64,000 nucleotides of DNA from Primulina eburnea (taxonomy: Eukaryota; Streptophyta; Magnoliopsida; Lamiales; Gesneriaceae), in the NCBI RefSeq assembly GCF_022965805.1, contig NW_027331510.1:1627001-1691000 (forward strand), read 5' to 3'. Below are positions 1 through 11,090 of the stretch, piece by piece. Both the position numbers and the translations under genes were made by a program. The notes under the pieces were generated by a model. That model was not told where the DNA came from. It was given only the letters and a program-made list of their open reading frames with translations, and ran no database searches. Position 1 is the first letter of the stretch. Every line of letters starts with the position of its first letter.

Positions 1-690
1 ACGTATATTTTGTTCTTGTTGCGTCGATCATGTCATATTATGCGTGCGTTGTTATTTATGCGTAAAACCATGTGTATGATGCGTAGAAGTTTGAGCAATC
101 ACGTTGGGATCACTTTTGAAATACTTTTCAGATCTGCAATTTTCGTTTTTACTGTTCTGGTGAAAACTGTCATTTTTCGGTTCATATTTTGAGAAAACTT
201 TCAACGTGAAAAATGTAGAACTTTTTGATGCCTTCGATTTGATATAAAATTCGAGATTTTTGGATAAATATTGAGTGAGTTATGGCGTTTTTCGTGGGAC
301 TGCTCAAACTGCGTTTTCAGAAAATTTATGATATTGATGTATTCTTGAAGTTTCAATGTTGCATGCTTCGTTGGAGATCGACGGGTGATCGTTGCTGCGT
401 ATGGGTATGTTAGTAATGATGTTAAGAGTGTTTTTGAGGTTTCGTTTCTTGTTGATAGGCACTCGAATTAATTAGAAGTCGTAGGAAGTGATTTGATGCC
501 CTTTGCCGTATTTGGTGTCGTATGTGTCGTAGAACGAACGTTGTTGCTTTGGAACGTTTGTACGACTTGGATTGATGTTATGGAGTGCTAGGATAGGTCT
601 CGAGGTGTCGGTTCATGGTCCGTATAATCGAGTCTAGAAGGATAAACATTGGGTGTTCAGAATTTTCGTAAGTTTCTGATTTGCGCAGGT

Positions 691-953
691 ACACGGACCC
701 ATACACGGATCCTGGCACGGGGTCCGTGCATTTGTTTCCTCCGGAGTGCCAGTTTTGCGAGATGACACGGACCCCCACACGGACCAGGGCACATGGTCCG
801 TGCCTTTGTTTTCCCTTGAATGTCAAATTTGCGCACGGACACGGACCCTCACCCGGACCCAAGCACGGGGTCCGTGCCCCTTCTCCTTTCCGAGTATTCT
901 TTTAGCGAACCTACACGGACCTGTACACGGGCCCGGGGTCGGGGTCTGTGTAC
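691..953. repeat. GC-rich hairpin array, four units at exact 74-base period
   Basis: Units begin with ACACGGACC at 691, 765, 839 and 913, a spacing of exactly 74 bases three times. Each unit ends in GGGTCCGTG or a close variant, which is the reverse complement of CACGGACCC, so each can fold as a hairpin with an arm of about 9 base pairs. A further GGACC word lies in the loop. Spacers of about 28 bases share the words TTTGTTT and a GCG about five bases before the next unit. The same module is found at 5068-5256. Confidence 0.85.
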
Positions 954-1297
954 TCACGTTTTTGGGAAAAATAATATGGTTGTTTTAAGGTTGATGTCAT
1001 GGTTTAGTGCAAGGATTATCAAGGTCATGTTATGGGAAATTATAGAACGTCCTAAGAATTTGATTAACTTGAGAGTAAGTATGATTTCTACGGCTAAGTT
1101 ATGCAAGTTAAGAATGGAATTTCATGTTAGTATGTGCAGCAACGGCCCCAGTCGACGTCCAACGAATCCCTCAACGCCAAGTAAGTATGCATGACGTGCA
1201 AAGAAAATATTTGAAGTTTTTGAGGTATGCTAAATGTCTTGTGACCAAAAAGTGTATGGGTTTGGAAGTCGGTGAACGTGGCCGAGGACCTCTCCAC

Positions 1298-1386
1298 CCC
1301 GTTAAATGATGAACGGGTTAGATCGTGGTTGGAAAGCGTTAAATGATGAACGGGGACCAACTGGCCCGTTAAATTATGAACGGGGA
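1298..1386. repeat. Short interspersed LTR repeats, three units
   Basis: Three near copies of CGTTAAATGATGAACGGG lie at 1298, 1339 and 1366, separated by unrelated spacers. The inverted copy of this LTR at 63535-63650 carries four such units, so the number varies between LTR copies. Confidence 0.75.
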
Positions 1387-2196
1387 TCTCATGTATGTGG
1401 CAGTGGATACGTCCCTGTCAGTCCAGTACTGTGGTGTGTCTGATCAGGCGTTTATTAAGTTAAGGGTCACTTGCTTTGAAACATCCTCTACGCAAAATGA
1501 TGAAGTTTAGTATGTTGAAGTATGAATGCATGTTTAAGAAAAGTTTATGTTCATAGCACGTCATAGTATGCATGTTCAAGTTCAAGTTTAATTCAAGTTT
1601 AAGTTTATTACGCAAAGTTCAAGTTTCAAGTTATACATGTCCTATTTTTAAGATGCATGCGATTTTATTATGTAATACTCGTTATTTGCAGTTTATACGT
1701 GTTGACTCTTTAGACTCACTAGACTTGATTGATGCAGGTGAGTACGTTGATGAGGAGACAGGAGGTGGCGACCAAGGGGCAGGTTTGGACTGAGCGGCAG
1801 GCTAAACCCGAGGACCGCAAGTTTATGTTTTTAAGCACAGTTTAAAATACTCTGAATTTTTATGATTTGATGTGAGACATTTCGAGATAGCCTTTCTTTA
1901 AACAATTTTTATTGGTGATGGATGATTTCAAAACTATTTATGAATGTTGAGTGACTACCGTATGGAGGTTTACATTTAATAAAGAAAATTTTTAATTTTT
2001 CCGTAAATTTTTAAGTAGTAAAAGTACGGTACGTTACAAACATGCTTACCTTTCAACACTAGATTGTAGGTGCAATCATTTGCTCGCTCCATCAGCACAG
2101 GAAATCCCAACATCACCGTTGCCTTTCCTATAAACTCAACAACTTCACCAAACATCAAATAACAGATGCCACCAAATGAATAAATACCATTAAGTA

Positions 2197-3075
2197 TCAC
2201 AAAATTAAATTCCTCCCCTTCTTAGACCTAGTTAACAACACAAAAATTTCCACACAAGTGCAAAACCATAGTTCACTAGGAATAAGAATCGCTTCATGCC
2301 ACACATAAGAATTAAGCTTAGGTGCCATCTCCCTATATGCAATGCACCTTTCACTACACCACTTAACATATCTCTTCATATGCAACCAACACATATAATC
2401 ATGAATTAGATCAATGATGAAATCACAACTACATGCATCACTAGCACATAACTTATGCAATGAATATAGAATGAAGAATTTATTCTCCTTGAAATTGTAT
2501 TCATTATGATCATAAAAATTCTTATATTCATTCATGCTCTCTCCAAGGTCACCATCACACAAGTAGGAATCATGCAAATAGAACACACTAGATGTACTAC
2601 CCATGTAAACATTTAACTCATCACAAAGATTTGAACACAATGCATACAATTCATTGTCATGACAAAACCTCATAAATTTGACAACCTTTGAGCACTCCAA
2701 ATCGATAACATTTGAATTTAATTCATGCAATGTGTCACAATTCTCAACTCTATGACACTTTGACAGAAACGTTAATTCACAATTAGACCATTTGAACATC
2801 ACACTCTCAACACTCACTCCAAATTCTTGACTACAACACAACAACGAATTAAGATAAGAACGAAAGTCATACCTCATGGTTGTCGCGTTGACAACTAAAC
2901 TTACCTCTCCTTTATTAGTTTCAAACTCATATGGATCATCCCACTGCATTTTCACAACATCAACACTTTCTTGCCTCCTCCTCATGATTTCATCAGATTC
3001 CTGCAAAGAAAAAATAACAATGCTCGGGGTTGAACCGGCTATATCATCACAATGAGAATAAACCTCTTTGTACAA
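2197..3075 (-). CDS. In-frame continuation of the gag-type ORF, unknown function
   Basis: A 292-residue ORF in the same frame as the upstream gag-type ORF, separated from it only by a TAG at 3094-3096 and about six sense codons. It is rich in Cys, His and aromatic residues, and I see no retroviral enzyme motif. The open frame resumes at about 2200-1976, on the far side of a stop, and crosses the nested LTR junction. It is either the C-terminal half of one ORF of about 627 codons or a separate accessory ORF. No function can be assigned. Confidence 0.45.
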   Translation of the reverse strand: MYKEVYSHCDDIAGSTPSIVIFSLQESDEIMRRRQESVDVVKMQWDDPYEFETNKGEVSLVVNATTMRYDFRSYLNSLLCCSQEFGVSVESVMFKWSNCELTFLSKCHRVENCDTLHELNSNVIDLECSKVVKFMRFCHDNELYALCSNLCDELNVYMGSTSSVFYLHDSYLCDGDLGESMNEYKNFYDHNEYNFKENKFFILYSLHKLCASDACSCDFIIDLIHDYMCWLHMKRYVKWCSERCIAYREMAPKLNSYVWHEAILIPSELWFCTCVEIFVLLTRSKKGRNLIL

Positions 3076-3093
3076 AGGTACTATAAGGGGTTT

Positions 3094-4077
3094 CTACACA
3101 AGTAAAGAACTCTCAATCTCACTCTTTTGGGCCTTAAATTCAATTTTCTTTTCTTTTTCATTGGCCTCTTTCGCATTTTCTTTTTCTTTTCTTTCTATGG
3201 CCATCTCACTCTTTTGATCACTCATTCTTTCGGCCATTTTAAATTCTTTTTCACTCACTTCATGAATAAATTTCAATTGATCCTCAAGAACATTTGGATT
3301 TAATTGAACCAATGAAATATTTTGTTCCTCAAGAAATTTATGCACAACAATTTCTCCTTGTCTATTCTCCTCCTCCATAGTACACAAAATAGGCACTTCT
3401 CCTCCACCTAATGATTCAGTTTCAAATGTACATCGTTTAACATCATTCAACTCCCTAACTTGTGGAATACCATCATCATCAACTTTATCAACCACAACAT
3501 CAGTTTTAGGCTCAACTACAACCCCAACTTCATGTTTAAGTTCGATAACAACTTCATACTCCACTTGAGATTTAAGCTCACCCACAACATCAACATCTAC
3601 TTGAGATTCAAGCTCAACCGCAACATCAACCGTCATTTGAGATTTAGGCTCAACGGACGATTTAACTACGGTTACATCCTCAACTGGACATTGACTAATA
3701 TCATGACCAACTGCTAAACACCAACAACATATAATATCACAAGTACTAGAATTGGAGTTTTTAAATGTACCTTGATATTCATATTTGCTAGCCTCACGTC
3801 TCGACTCCTTCTTCTCTCCACTTGACCTTCGTGCGGATGTCAAGAACTCCTTCCACGAGTCACTTCCACGCCTACCACTCGATTTGCACCTCCGATCATC
3901 ATAACGATCCCCATGCATCTCATCTCCTCCACATCTACTACCTCGCATATTAACATGCCTATCATAGGTCCCAACTTCTTCACACCTCCTATACCTCTCA
4001 CGTAGAGGTTTAAACTCCTTCTCCCACATTTTATCCAACCCCCTTAACATCGCTTGAAATTGACGATCGTCAACCAT
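3094..4077 (-). CDS. Gag-like protein with CCHC zinc knuckle (retrotransposon)
   Basis: A 327-residue ORF. Residues 1-40 are charged and probably helical, followed by an Arg/Ser-rich stretch to about residue 95. A zinc knuckle of form CX2CX4HX4C (CCWCLAVGHDISQC) lies near residues 116-129. The rest is acidic, with internally repeated Glu/Val-rich segments (about 137-200) and a Lys/Glu-rich coiled-coil-like end. It would package element RNA in the cytoplasm. The ORF ends at a single TAG, after which the same frame stays open to 2197, so the stop may be a nonsense mutation in a longer gag-type protein. Family assignment rests on the knuckle and the LTR/primer-site context. Confidence 0.6.
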   Translation of the reverse strand: MVDDRQFQAMLRGLDKMWEKEFKPLRERYRRCEEVGTYDRHVNMRGSRCGGDEMHGDRYDDRRCKSSGRRGSDSWKEFLTSARRSSGEKKESRREASKYEYQGTFKNSNSSTCDIICCWCLAVGHDISQCPVEDVTVVKSSVEPKSQMTVDVAVELESQVDVDVVGELKSQVEYEVVIELKHEVGVVVEPKTDVVVDKVDDDGIPQVRELNDVKRCTFETESLGGGEVPILCTMEEENRQGEIVVHKFLEEQNISLVQLNPNVLEDQLKFIHEVSEKEFKMAERMSDQKSEMAIERKEKENAKEANEKEKKIEFKAQKSEIESSLLV

Positions 4078-4579
4078 TATACCTGCAAGAAAAGGTTAGT
4101 ATAAAACAATAAAAGAATAAAGTTTCCTCACCACAAATTCTCACTAGTCACTCCAATGAAAATTCACTCGACTCTCCTTTTTTTTCTCTCTTTTTTTTTT
4201 TGTCCTCACTACAAAACCTCACACGTCACTCCAAGAAATAACGCTCGCCCTCAAGTATTTCACTCGATTTTGAGAATTCTCTCGTAGGGTATGCCTTAGG
4301 CTTTGTAGCTTGTGTGCATCAAACTCACAAGTTCAAACTTCAAGACACTTGCAAACTGACTTACACGGACTGCGTAAAACAAGAAATTTATCCCTCCTCC
4401 TCCTTGCACAAGGCTGATTTGTGCACTCGAAAATTCAAAAAAAAATCACAAAATTTCGAGAATCAAAGATCCACGAAAAATGAAGAACGAAAGGATAAAA
4501 CAGATCTGATACAAACGAAGGATAAACACAGATCTGATAATAAAAAGGATAAGCTTACTTGAATCAAAGGGAACCTAAA

Positions 4580-4591
4580 GCTCTGATACCA
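4580..4591 (-). other. Primer binding site (initiator Met tRNA type)
   Basis: The minus strand reads TGGTATCAGAGC, the usual plant LTR-element primer site, two bases inside the LTR end at 4594. It fixes the element as minus strand. Confidence 0.85.
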
Positions 4592-4593
4592 AA

Positions 4594-5413
4594 TGACGCG
4601 ATTCTTCAAACACGAAAAGCAAACGCGCTCAAAAACGGAGTCACGCCCTCGATTCGATGAAATAAAGAAACGGTTGTGTTGGCCCGATCTTTTTGACACA
4701 AGTAAGGGTGTAATATTCACCTATAAATTAACAAGAATTTAGCAACAAATATTAACGAGATAACAATTGGAATTCAAGCGAACCTTCAAAGAACTCGTCT
4801 TTGACAAACCGAGTGAAGAACAATCGACAAACGCCACAAAGTTATAAACTTTGATAAGTTTGATTTGAGAAACACACAAAGATGTATACAAAGCCAAGCT
4901 TTGAAATTGAGAGAAAAACTCACCAAATATGATTAAACTCAATGAATAAATCTTTACAATGATAAATTTTCGTCCATATATTGTAACAAAATCAACAAGA
5001 TATCAAATCTAGTTACCTAACAAAATAAAACTCTAAAGAAGGAAAAATCTCGCAAAAATCGTCTCAGGCACGGACCCCGTGTGCACCTCCGTGTACGGGT
5101 CCGTGCTCGCTCGAATAAAATTCTCGTCGTCGGAAACAAAGGACACGGACCCCGTGTAGAGGTCCGGAAGGGGGTCCATGTACGCACTGAAATTCTCCAT
5201 CTCGGGTGTATAGGACACGGACCCCGTGTACGGGTCCGTGCTCGGGTCCGCGTACGCTCGGTCCTCCAAATACATGCTTGAATAATGTTTCGTTGTCCTC
5301 CAAACGTACTCTCATGCATTACGAGCCCTTCTTGCTTGCTCATGACCCCCAGCAATGCTTCCTTGAATCTTCTCCCATCCATTAGCACGTCATGCTCGGC
5401 CAGATTCACATCA
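4594..5413 (-). repeat. 5' LTR of the gag-only element, about 820 bases
   Basis: On the minus strand it begins TGATGTGAATCTGG at 5413 and ends ...GCGTCA at 4594, followed by the primer site. The outer boundary is confirmed because homology with the paralogous locus at 11819 starts at 5414. It carries a hairpin array at 5068-5256. The LTR body is otherwise unlike the LTR at 1-2037. Confidence 0.75.
5068..5256. repeat. GC-rich hairpin array, three units at 72-75 base period
   Basis: Units start at 5068, 5143 and 5215, each with CACGGACCC and GGGTCCGTG-type arms. On the minus strand the hairpins are followed by spacers containing CCTTTGTTTCC, matching the spacers of the array at 691-953. The module therefore lies in opposite orientation relative to its LTR in the two families. 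Confidence 0.8.
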
Positions 5414-6183
5414 GAAGGGATACCGGATCGGTTAAAACTTCACTCAGCAGGTAGGAGATTCTTAAATAGTTTGTTCTTTGATACATGTTTGTTTGTTTGG
5501 CATGAAACGTTCTTTCATAGAAGAATGTAGTATTATAAATTCCAATATCCATATGTTTCGTGTAGCTTCTTCTCTTTTAAGATTGTCTTGATGCTTTAAT
5601 TGAGTCTTAAAATGTTTTTTGTTTAAACGAGGACATTCGTGAAGTTCTTGAAAATCAAGATAAAATAATTTGCAAGATCAAATTTCTGATTTCACCCGAC
5701 AAATATTTAGAGACTAATAATTATTTGTATGTAGTATGATAATATTACCGACATACATTTGAGTATTTGCAAAGGTAATTCGTATAATCACCCTTTTATT
5801 TGCATACAAGAAGGATTCCTTATTATATTATTAAAGCATACAATAGCTTATTCTCTTTTAAAATTCTTCATCTGATTTTGTCACGACAATTTATTAACCG
5901 GCTCAAAGTTTGTCCATCGTCCCTACTAAAATCAATCTTGTTCATTATCCTCGAGGTAATGGAAAAATGATAATTGTGCACTTTCTTCTTAGAGAATGGA
6001 CAATGTTTATCCATAAATTAGTATTTAAAATGCCGGAGTTGGTCAGATATTAGACAATAAAAACCACTCGAGATCAAGATAATGAAATAAATGGGATTCC
6101 ATATCATTTTGTTTTAGAAAATAAATTACATATGTTCATGTATGATTTGAAACGGAAAAACAAAAACAAATTATATGCATTAA
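5414..6183. repeat. Direct repeat copy A, about 770 bases
   Basis: Nearly identical, by eye roughly 97-98 percent, and in the same orientation as 11819-12593. Homology starts at GAAGGGATACC and ends around ATGCATTAATA. No coding frame or terminal inverted repeats were recognised. It flanks the 69-residue gene on the left, as copy B does on the right. Confidence 0.85.
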
Positions 6184-7569
6184 TAACACAAGCACAAACT
6201 TCATTATGGTAGCCACTCGAAGATCGAATATTTTTTTTAATCAAAATTGAGTATCAACGTGGTAAAATCAGGTATCTGTTGAATCTAAATAAGTATTTTT
6301 TATGACAAATAAATATTTAATTGTATTACACGATAATTACGTAACATGTTTATTTTAAAATAAATAACATTAGTAAGTCATCATAACGCATCTTCCATGA
6401 CAACATCGACATTGAATTTGTGTATTGTGACAACTTGAATATTGGATATTTTCTCACAAAATGTAAGCATCTACATGGAAAATCAGTTGTATGTTAATCC
6501 AAATTAGATATGTTTTAGTTCAAATAAGTATTTAATCGTATTCCTTCACGAGTACGGAACATGTTTATTTTGAAAAATAAATAATATTAATAAATAATCC
6601 TAAAATATCAGTATTTAAATGTAACTAAGGGAAATAAAAAAAATTATTTATTCTAGTTCATGTTGATAGTCTATTTTTAAAAATAGCCTTAACTACTAAA
6701 AATTATATCATTTAACATTTTGTAGTTTAATAATCCTAAAATATATCTTATTTTCATTTTCTCATGTCAATAAATTAATATAGTTTATTAAAATTAATAT
6801 CACATTTCAAAATAATTAAAATAATTTTATCTTTATTATTTATCATTTTTTAAATAATAATTATCATTTTTTAAATAATAATACAATATTAATTCAAATA
6901 ATAAAAATAATTTATAATTTTATTAACATCGAGAATTATTTAAAATATTTATTTTATGATCAAAAGAAATATTGGTTTGATAATAATAATGATAATATTA
7001 ATTATAAAAATTTTAATTAAAAAAATGAAAAAATTAGAAAATTAGATGATAATATAATTAATTATAAGAAAAAAATTATTAATAATAAATAATTTAAAAT
7101 CGTTATTTCGATTATTTTTTAAAATATATAATCAGATAATTAATAAAATAATATTTATAACAACAATAATAACAATAAATGATAGAAAATAAATTAATAA
7201 TATAATATTAATCATAAAATAATAAAGAACACAATATTAACACTAAAAAATTTAACTAATTCAATAAAAATTAAAATTTTATTAAAGTTTAATTATTAAT
7301 ATAAAATAACAAAAAAAATTTATGAATTGGGGATGTTTATATTTGATATTATATAATATAAGGAAAAAAATAAAGTTTGGTCAATAGATAGTTGAAACTA
7401 AAATTTAAATTTTATTGGTATTAATTCACAAAAGAAAAAAAAAACACACAAACATTGAATCCTATTGAAAATGGTTTTTTTAATATAAATATAAATTATA
7501 GAAAAAAGAAATTATTTTGCTTTCGTGTCTACCTTTCTCCCCACGAAACGAGACGAACGGCGGGCGGAA
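6184..7569. other. AT-rich intergenic DNA
   Basis: Very AT-rich sequence of runs of A, T and AATAAT-type words with no convincing ORF. The last 100 bases become GC-richer and would hold the promoter and 5' leader of the gene at 7570. Confidence 0.6.
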
Positions 7570-10199
7570 ATGTCTCCGATTAGGTATGAGTTCAATCTCC
7601 CCTATTAATATTCTATCAATAACAACTAATTCGTGTGTTTTTAGGAATGGTGTTCGCTTATCAAAACAAGTTGTGAGGAAAATTATTGTTCGTGCCCGTC
7701 CCGTGGAAGACGAATATGGTTTGAAAGGTTAGCACTGTCATGCCTTGTATTCATTGCGAAAATATTGCTTCTCGATCTCATCTTTTTGAGCATGAACATG
7801 TCAATAAGGTCGAACAACATTATGCTCTGTCCATTGTTAGAGTTATTTTATGGTTGAATTTTATAGAGGATGGTAAACCTGTAGGCTCCAAATAGATTTA
7901 AGAAACTCCCCAATAAGCTGTTGTAATTCCTGATCTTTATTACTCGTGTTGCTGACTCTTGACTTGTTGGAAAAGATCGTTCCTTTGTTGCACCTGCCAA
8001 TTGGACTGTCATCCCATTGTATTCAAGCTGCGTGCACATTTTTGCAAAATCCCATTGGATTGGTCCAAAATTTTGTAGCTCATTGACTCCCATTAAAACC
8101 CCCTAATGGAATAACAAAAAAATTCAAGCATAAAGCGTGTTTGTCAAAGAAATTTACGACCCCTGGACACCACTTAAGCATGGAAAGAGATGGCCAGTGA
8201 CGATTACCGATAAAGCAATTTAATTTTCTTTCGGCAGACCCGACATCTCTACCAATGAATTACCTGAGAAACAATGCGTACTTCCGGAGTCGATGAAAAC
8301 AAGTAAGAATGTTGCTGAATAGATCCATCAACCTGCATGGTTTACGCCCCTTGGTATCTGTGATCGCATGAATTGAAATATCCGGATCCTCAGAATTCAC
8401 GTCAACTTCATTTGATGGAATTCCTTCATTAACCGTTTCCAACCGAACCAAAATACTCTCTTACATCTGTGCTTTGAGTATATAACTTGTCACAATTCGA
8501 ACACAATCCTTTAATTGTCGCTCCTTCATCTCGGATCTTTTGAGTTACTTTACGAACCGAGGTTGGAAGTTATTATTATTATCGGATGATTTTCATGGCA
8601 GATCTGAAGTTATGGATTGCCGTGCACACCTTTTTTCATACAACCTCACAAGTCTCATTGTACTTGTTAAATCCTTGAGTTGATGCGGTTCAGCTTTCAC
8701 TGCTATTTATTATTGAAATTCTTCACTTATTGTTCGCCTGATAAAGAGCAAGCAAGCCCCTGCTGCAAGAAAGCTCAAACCGGCATTGATAATCTTCGAA
8801 GGTTCCTTGTTGCTGCAATTTATATAACTCCCCCAATGTGTTGCCTTGTACAGGATGTCCAAATTACAAATCACATTGGTGCTTGAAGTCCTCCCATGAC
8901 AGATTTAGTCAATCCTTTTCCAACTTCAAAAAACATAATTGGCCATCCCCTTCAAGATGGAAGGATGCCGACCCGATTTATCTTCCTTTGATGTATGTTG
9001 GGGACGAAAGAAATGCTCAAAATCGATGAAGCCATCCTCAATGGATTTGTGTGACCATCGTAACAAGGGAAATCCAATTTTGAATACCTGTTAACATAAG
9101 AATGACCTTCACCCTGTACCTGCTTGTGTCGTGAGTGCTGGTCGCTAGGAGTCATGGGACTTTGCGTGTACCTCGATCCTCCTTTGCTTCTTTCCGCAAT
9201 TTTGATTCATTCTTGGACATTTCCTCTTAACTGAATTATTCCATTCTCGTTGTCGCCTTTAATTGGAAACTTTTCATCCTGATATTTTCAGGAACATCTC
9301 AAACTGATCTTGCAAGACCTTAAATCCCCCATTACTCTTGGGGCTGATACCAATTTGTCATGTGTTTGTGAAATGGATCTTGTTATGGGTGTATTTGCTG
9401 TAAAATCATTAAATTTCCTGCGTGTGTTTCTTTTTGTTCTATTTTCTTCTGTAACTACCTATTGTTTAATATCGAAGTGAGGCTCGTTATAGAGAATATA
9501 TACAGAATATTCCCCAACCAAGAAATAATACAGAATATTCCCCAACCAAGAAATAAAACTGTTTAGCGGTATCCAAGTAAATAAAACTGCCTACTCCTAT
9601 CCTTAAACTAATACATATATATTTACATGGTTTTATCGAAATTTACACAACATTACAGAAAATGACTAAACTAATTATAATACAAATTCTTAATTCTTGT
9701 GCTTGAAACGTCCATGCCTTTTTAAACTATGACTTAATGTGTATAGAGGATAAGCACATCATTAACGAAGTTTCGATGTTTGATGCAAATGTATTCTTAA
9801 ATTATCTTTTACCCTTTTCAGCAATTACGAACATTAATATGTTTCTAGCGGGATGTTTCACTGTCTACGAGGTGGTAAGGTAGGTGGTGATTCTTCGTTT
9901 TATTTATTTATTTTTTTTGGTACGTTGTATTCTGATTACTGCTAGAAATATACATATACAGTATTATCTGATTTTTGCAAACAAATTACTTATCTGATGA
10001 GATTCTCTATGTTATAGACGCAAGCGTGAATCACGTCGCATAATGGAAGCTTATAAGAGGTTTGTTAGTTTTATATATCAGCTATTAAATTATTGAACTT
10101 ACTTTCTCAATTAATACTAATATGGTCGTCTGTTTAGATATACAATATAGTCTAGTGGCATTTCTGATTTGCTTTTTGTGTTTCAGGGAAGAAGAATAG
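7570..10199 (+). CDS. Five-exon gene for a 69-residue basic protein with one hydrophobic segment
   Basis: Coding exons: 7570-7583, 7645-7727, 9822-9879, 10018-10059 and 10187-10199, totalling 210 bases or 69 residues plus TAG. All introns are GT-AG and all phases agree. The first and last exons are only 14 and 13 bases, and intron 1 is 61 bases. The protein begins MSPIRNGVRLSKQVVRK, has a weakly hydrophobic stretch ITNINMFLAGCFTVYEVV (residues 34-51), then a strongly basic and acidic tail RRKRESRRIMEAYKREEE. I do not recognise the family; the layout suggests a small membrane-associated, perhaps organellar, protein. Phase-perfect joining of five short exons without a stop supports a real gene. 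Intron 2 carries a dead gypsy element. Confidence 0.7.
7848..9650 (-). mobile_element. Degenerate Ty3/gypsy element in intron 2 of the small gene
   Basis: On the minus strand, in order: a degraded primer-site-like TGGTATCAG next to CACATGACA at about 9345-9360; a gag piece with the motif KLDFPCYDG (9155-8952); a protease piece with ISIHAIT (8451-8260); and a protease-to-RT linker piece with the motif GPIQWDFAKM (8093-7848). Frames are broken throughout. A short tandem duplication (GAATATTCCCCAACCAAGAA) lies at about 9507-9560 in the probable LTR. The exact LTR limits are uncertain. Confidence 0.6.
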
Positions 10200-11090
10200 G
10201 AACTCCTGATGGTGCCGGAGTTGGATGACATATATTATTACGTCTTAGTGCATGTTCCATTTAAATGAGATGTATTTAATGTTGGAGAATTAATTACGTT
10301 TAAATATTTTTATGGTTATGGCTTAATATAAGATTTCAAAAAATGGTATGTCATCTTTTTCACGTCAAACTTTGCAAAATTATGGATTTTACATTTTAAA
10401 TATCGTTATTCAGATGCTAATTGCTAACTCAGAGTAATTTTTGTATGTTTATTGTTTTTTTACAAATCAAATATGTGATGTTCCTATTTCATTAACTTGT
10501 AAAAGACAATTAGTTTTTATTTAGTTAAGTATCTGTTTTCACACCAGCTTTGCCTTTAGGCAAATAACATACTACAGAGTAATAGAAAAGATGATAATGA
10601 GCAACGAAATTTCGTGACTTTCGTTGTACAAAACCCAATCTGTGAATATAAGGACTTACTGAACCGAAATTGTACTGATGTAACTCTTCTATAAACACTG
10701 GAACATGCCGTATCAATAGTTCTACCTGTAAGAGAAACATGGATTTAATCATCAGTGTCTACTTTAAACATACGGTACGGTGGAGAAGTTTGTAATTTGC
10801 AATGAAGTACTCAAAAGGCTTATGAATGATTCACCTAAACCTATCATGTCTGGCAGTGGTTTCAACATATAATAAAGTTAACAGCAGCTCTCCGCACCAT
10901 ATACACACACACCTACTGTGTCGGATATAGACATGTTTTCGGGCAATTATACAAAAGAGCACAAGAGTAAGGGACCAGGAATGAAGGTCATATACTCCTG
11001 CCACTTGTTAGAATTACCTTCGTATAAGTTAACTAGTCCACATTTTAATTTGCATGTAGAACCAAAATTGAGGCCTAGGCTGATGTGGGT
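10200..11090. other. 3' flank and intergenic sequence
   Basis: 3' untranslated region of the small gene followed by AT-rich sequence. A minus-strand open stretch of 75 codons at 10525-10752 has no recognised feature and is not called. A short (CA)n run lies near 10905. Confidence 0.4.

Larger units (their letters stand above)
1..2037 (-). repeat. LTR of a Ty3/gypsy-type retrotransposon, cut by window edge
   Basis: Read on the minus strand this begins TGTAACGTACCG at 2037 and runs off the left edge. The same sequence, in opposite orientation, starts at 62883 near the right edge, which defines the shared LTR start. It contains the GC-rich hairpin array at 691-953 and short repeats at 1298-1386. 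No coding sequence is supported; short ORFs here are by-products of the repeats. The 2037/2038 junction interrupts an open frame of the neighbouring gag-type element, so this LTR is a nested insertion. The other LTR and the target duplication lie outside the window. Confidence 0.75.
2038..5413 (-). mobile_element. Gag-only LTR retrotransposon, 3' part lost or outside window
   Basis: Minus-strand order is LTR (5413-4594), primer binding site (4591-4580), gag-type ORF (4077-3094), an in-frame continuation (3075-2197), then the junction with a nested LTR at 2037. No protease, reverse transcriptase or integrase is visible. This fits a non-autonomous element of the TR-GAG kind. The element lies at the left edge of repeat copy A (5414), whose paralogue at 11819 lacks it. 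Confidence 0.65.

Noticed and set aside
691..953. CRISPR-like array, because of regular repeats and spacers
   Set aside because: Plant nuclear context inside an LTR, units diverge, spacers resemble each other, and no cas genes.
578..1194. Overlapping ORFs on both strands across the hairpin array
   Set aside because: They arise from the GC-rich 74-base repeats, which lack stops in several frames. No start context or domain.
3460..3717. Plus-strand 85-codon ORF
   Set aside because: It is the antisense shadow of the repeated Glu/Val-rich part of the gag-type ORF on the minus strand.
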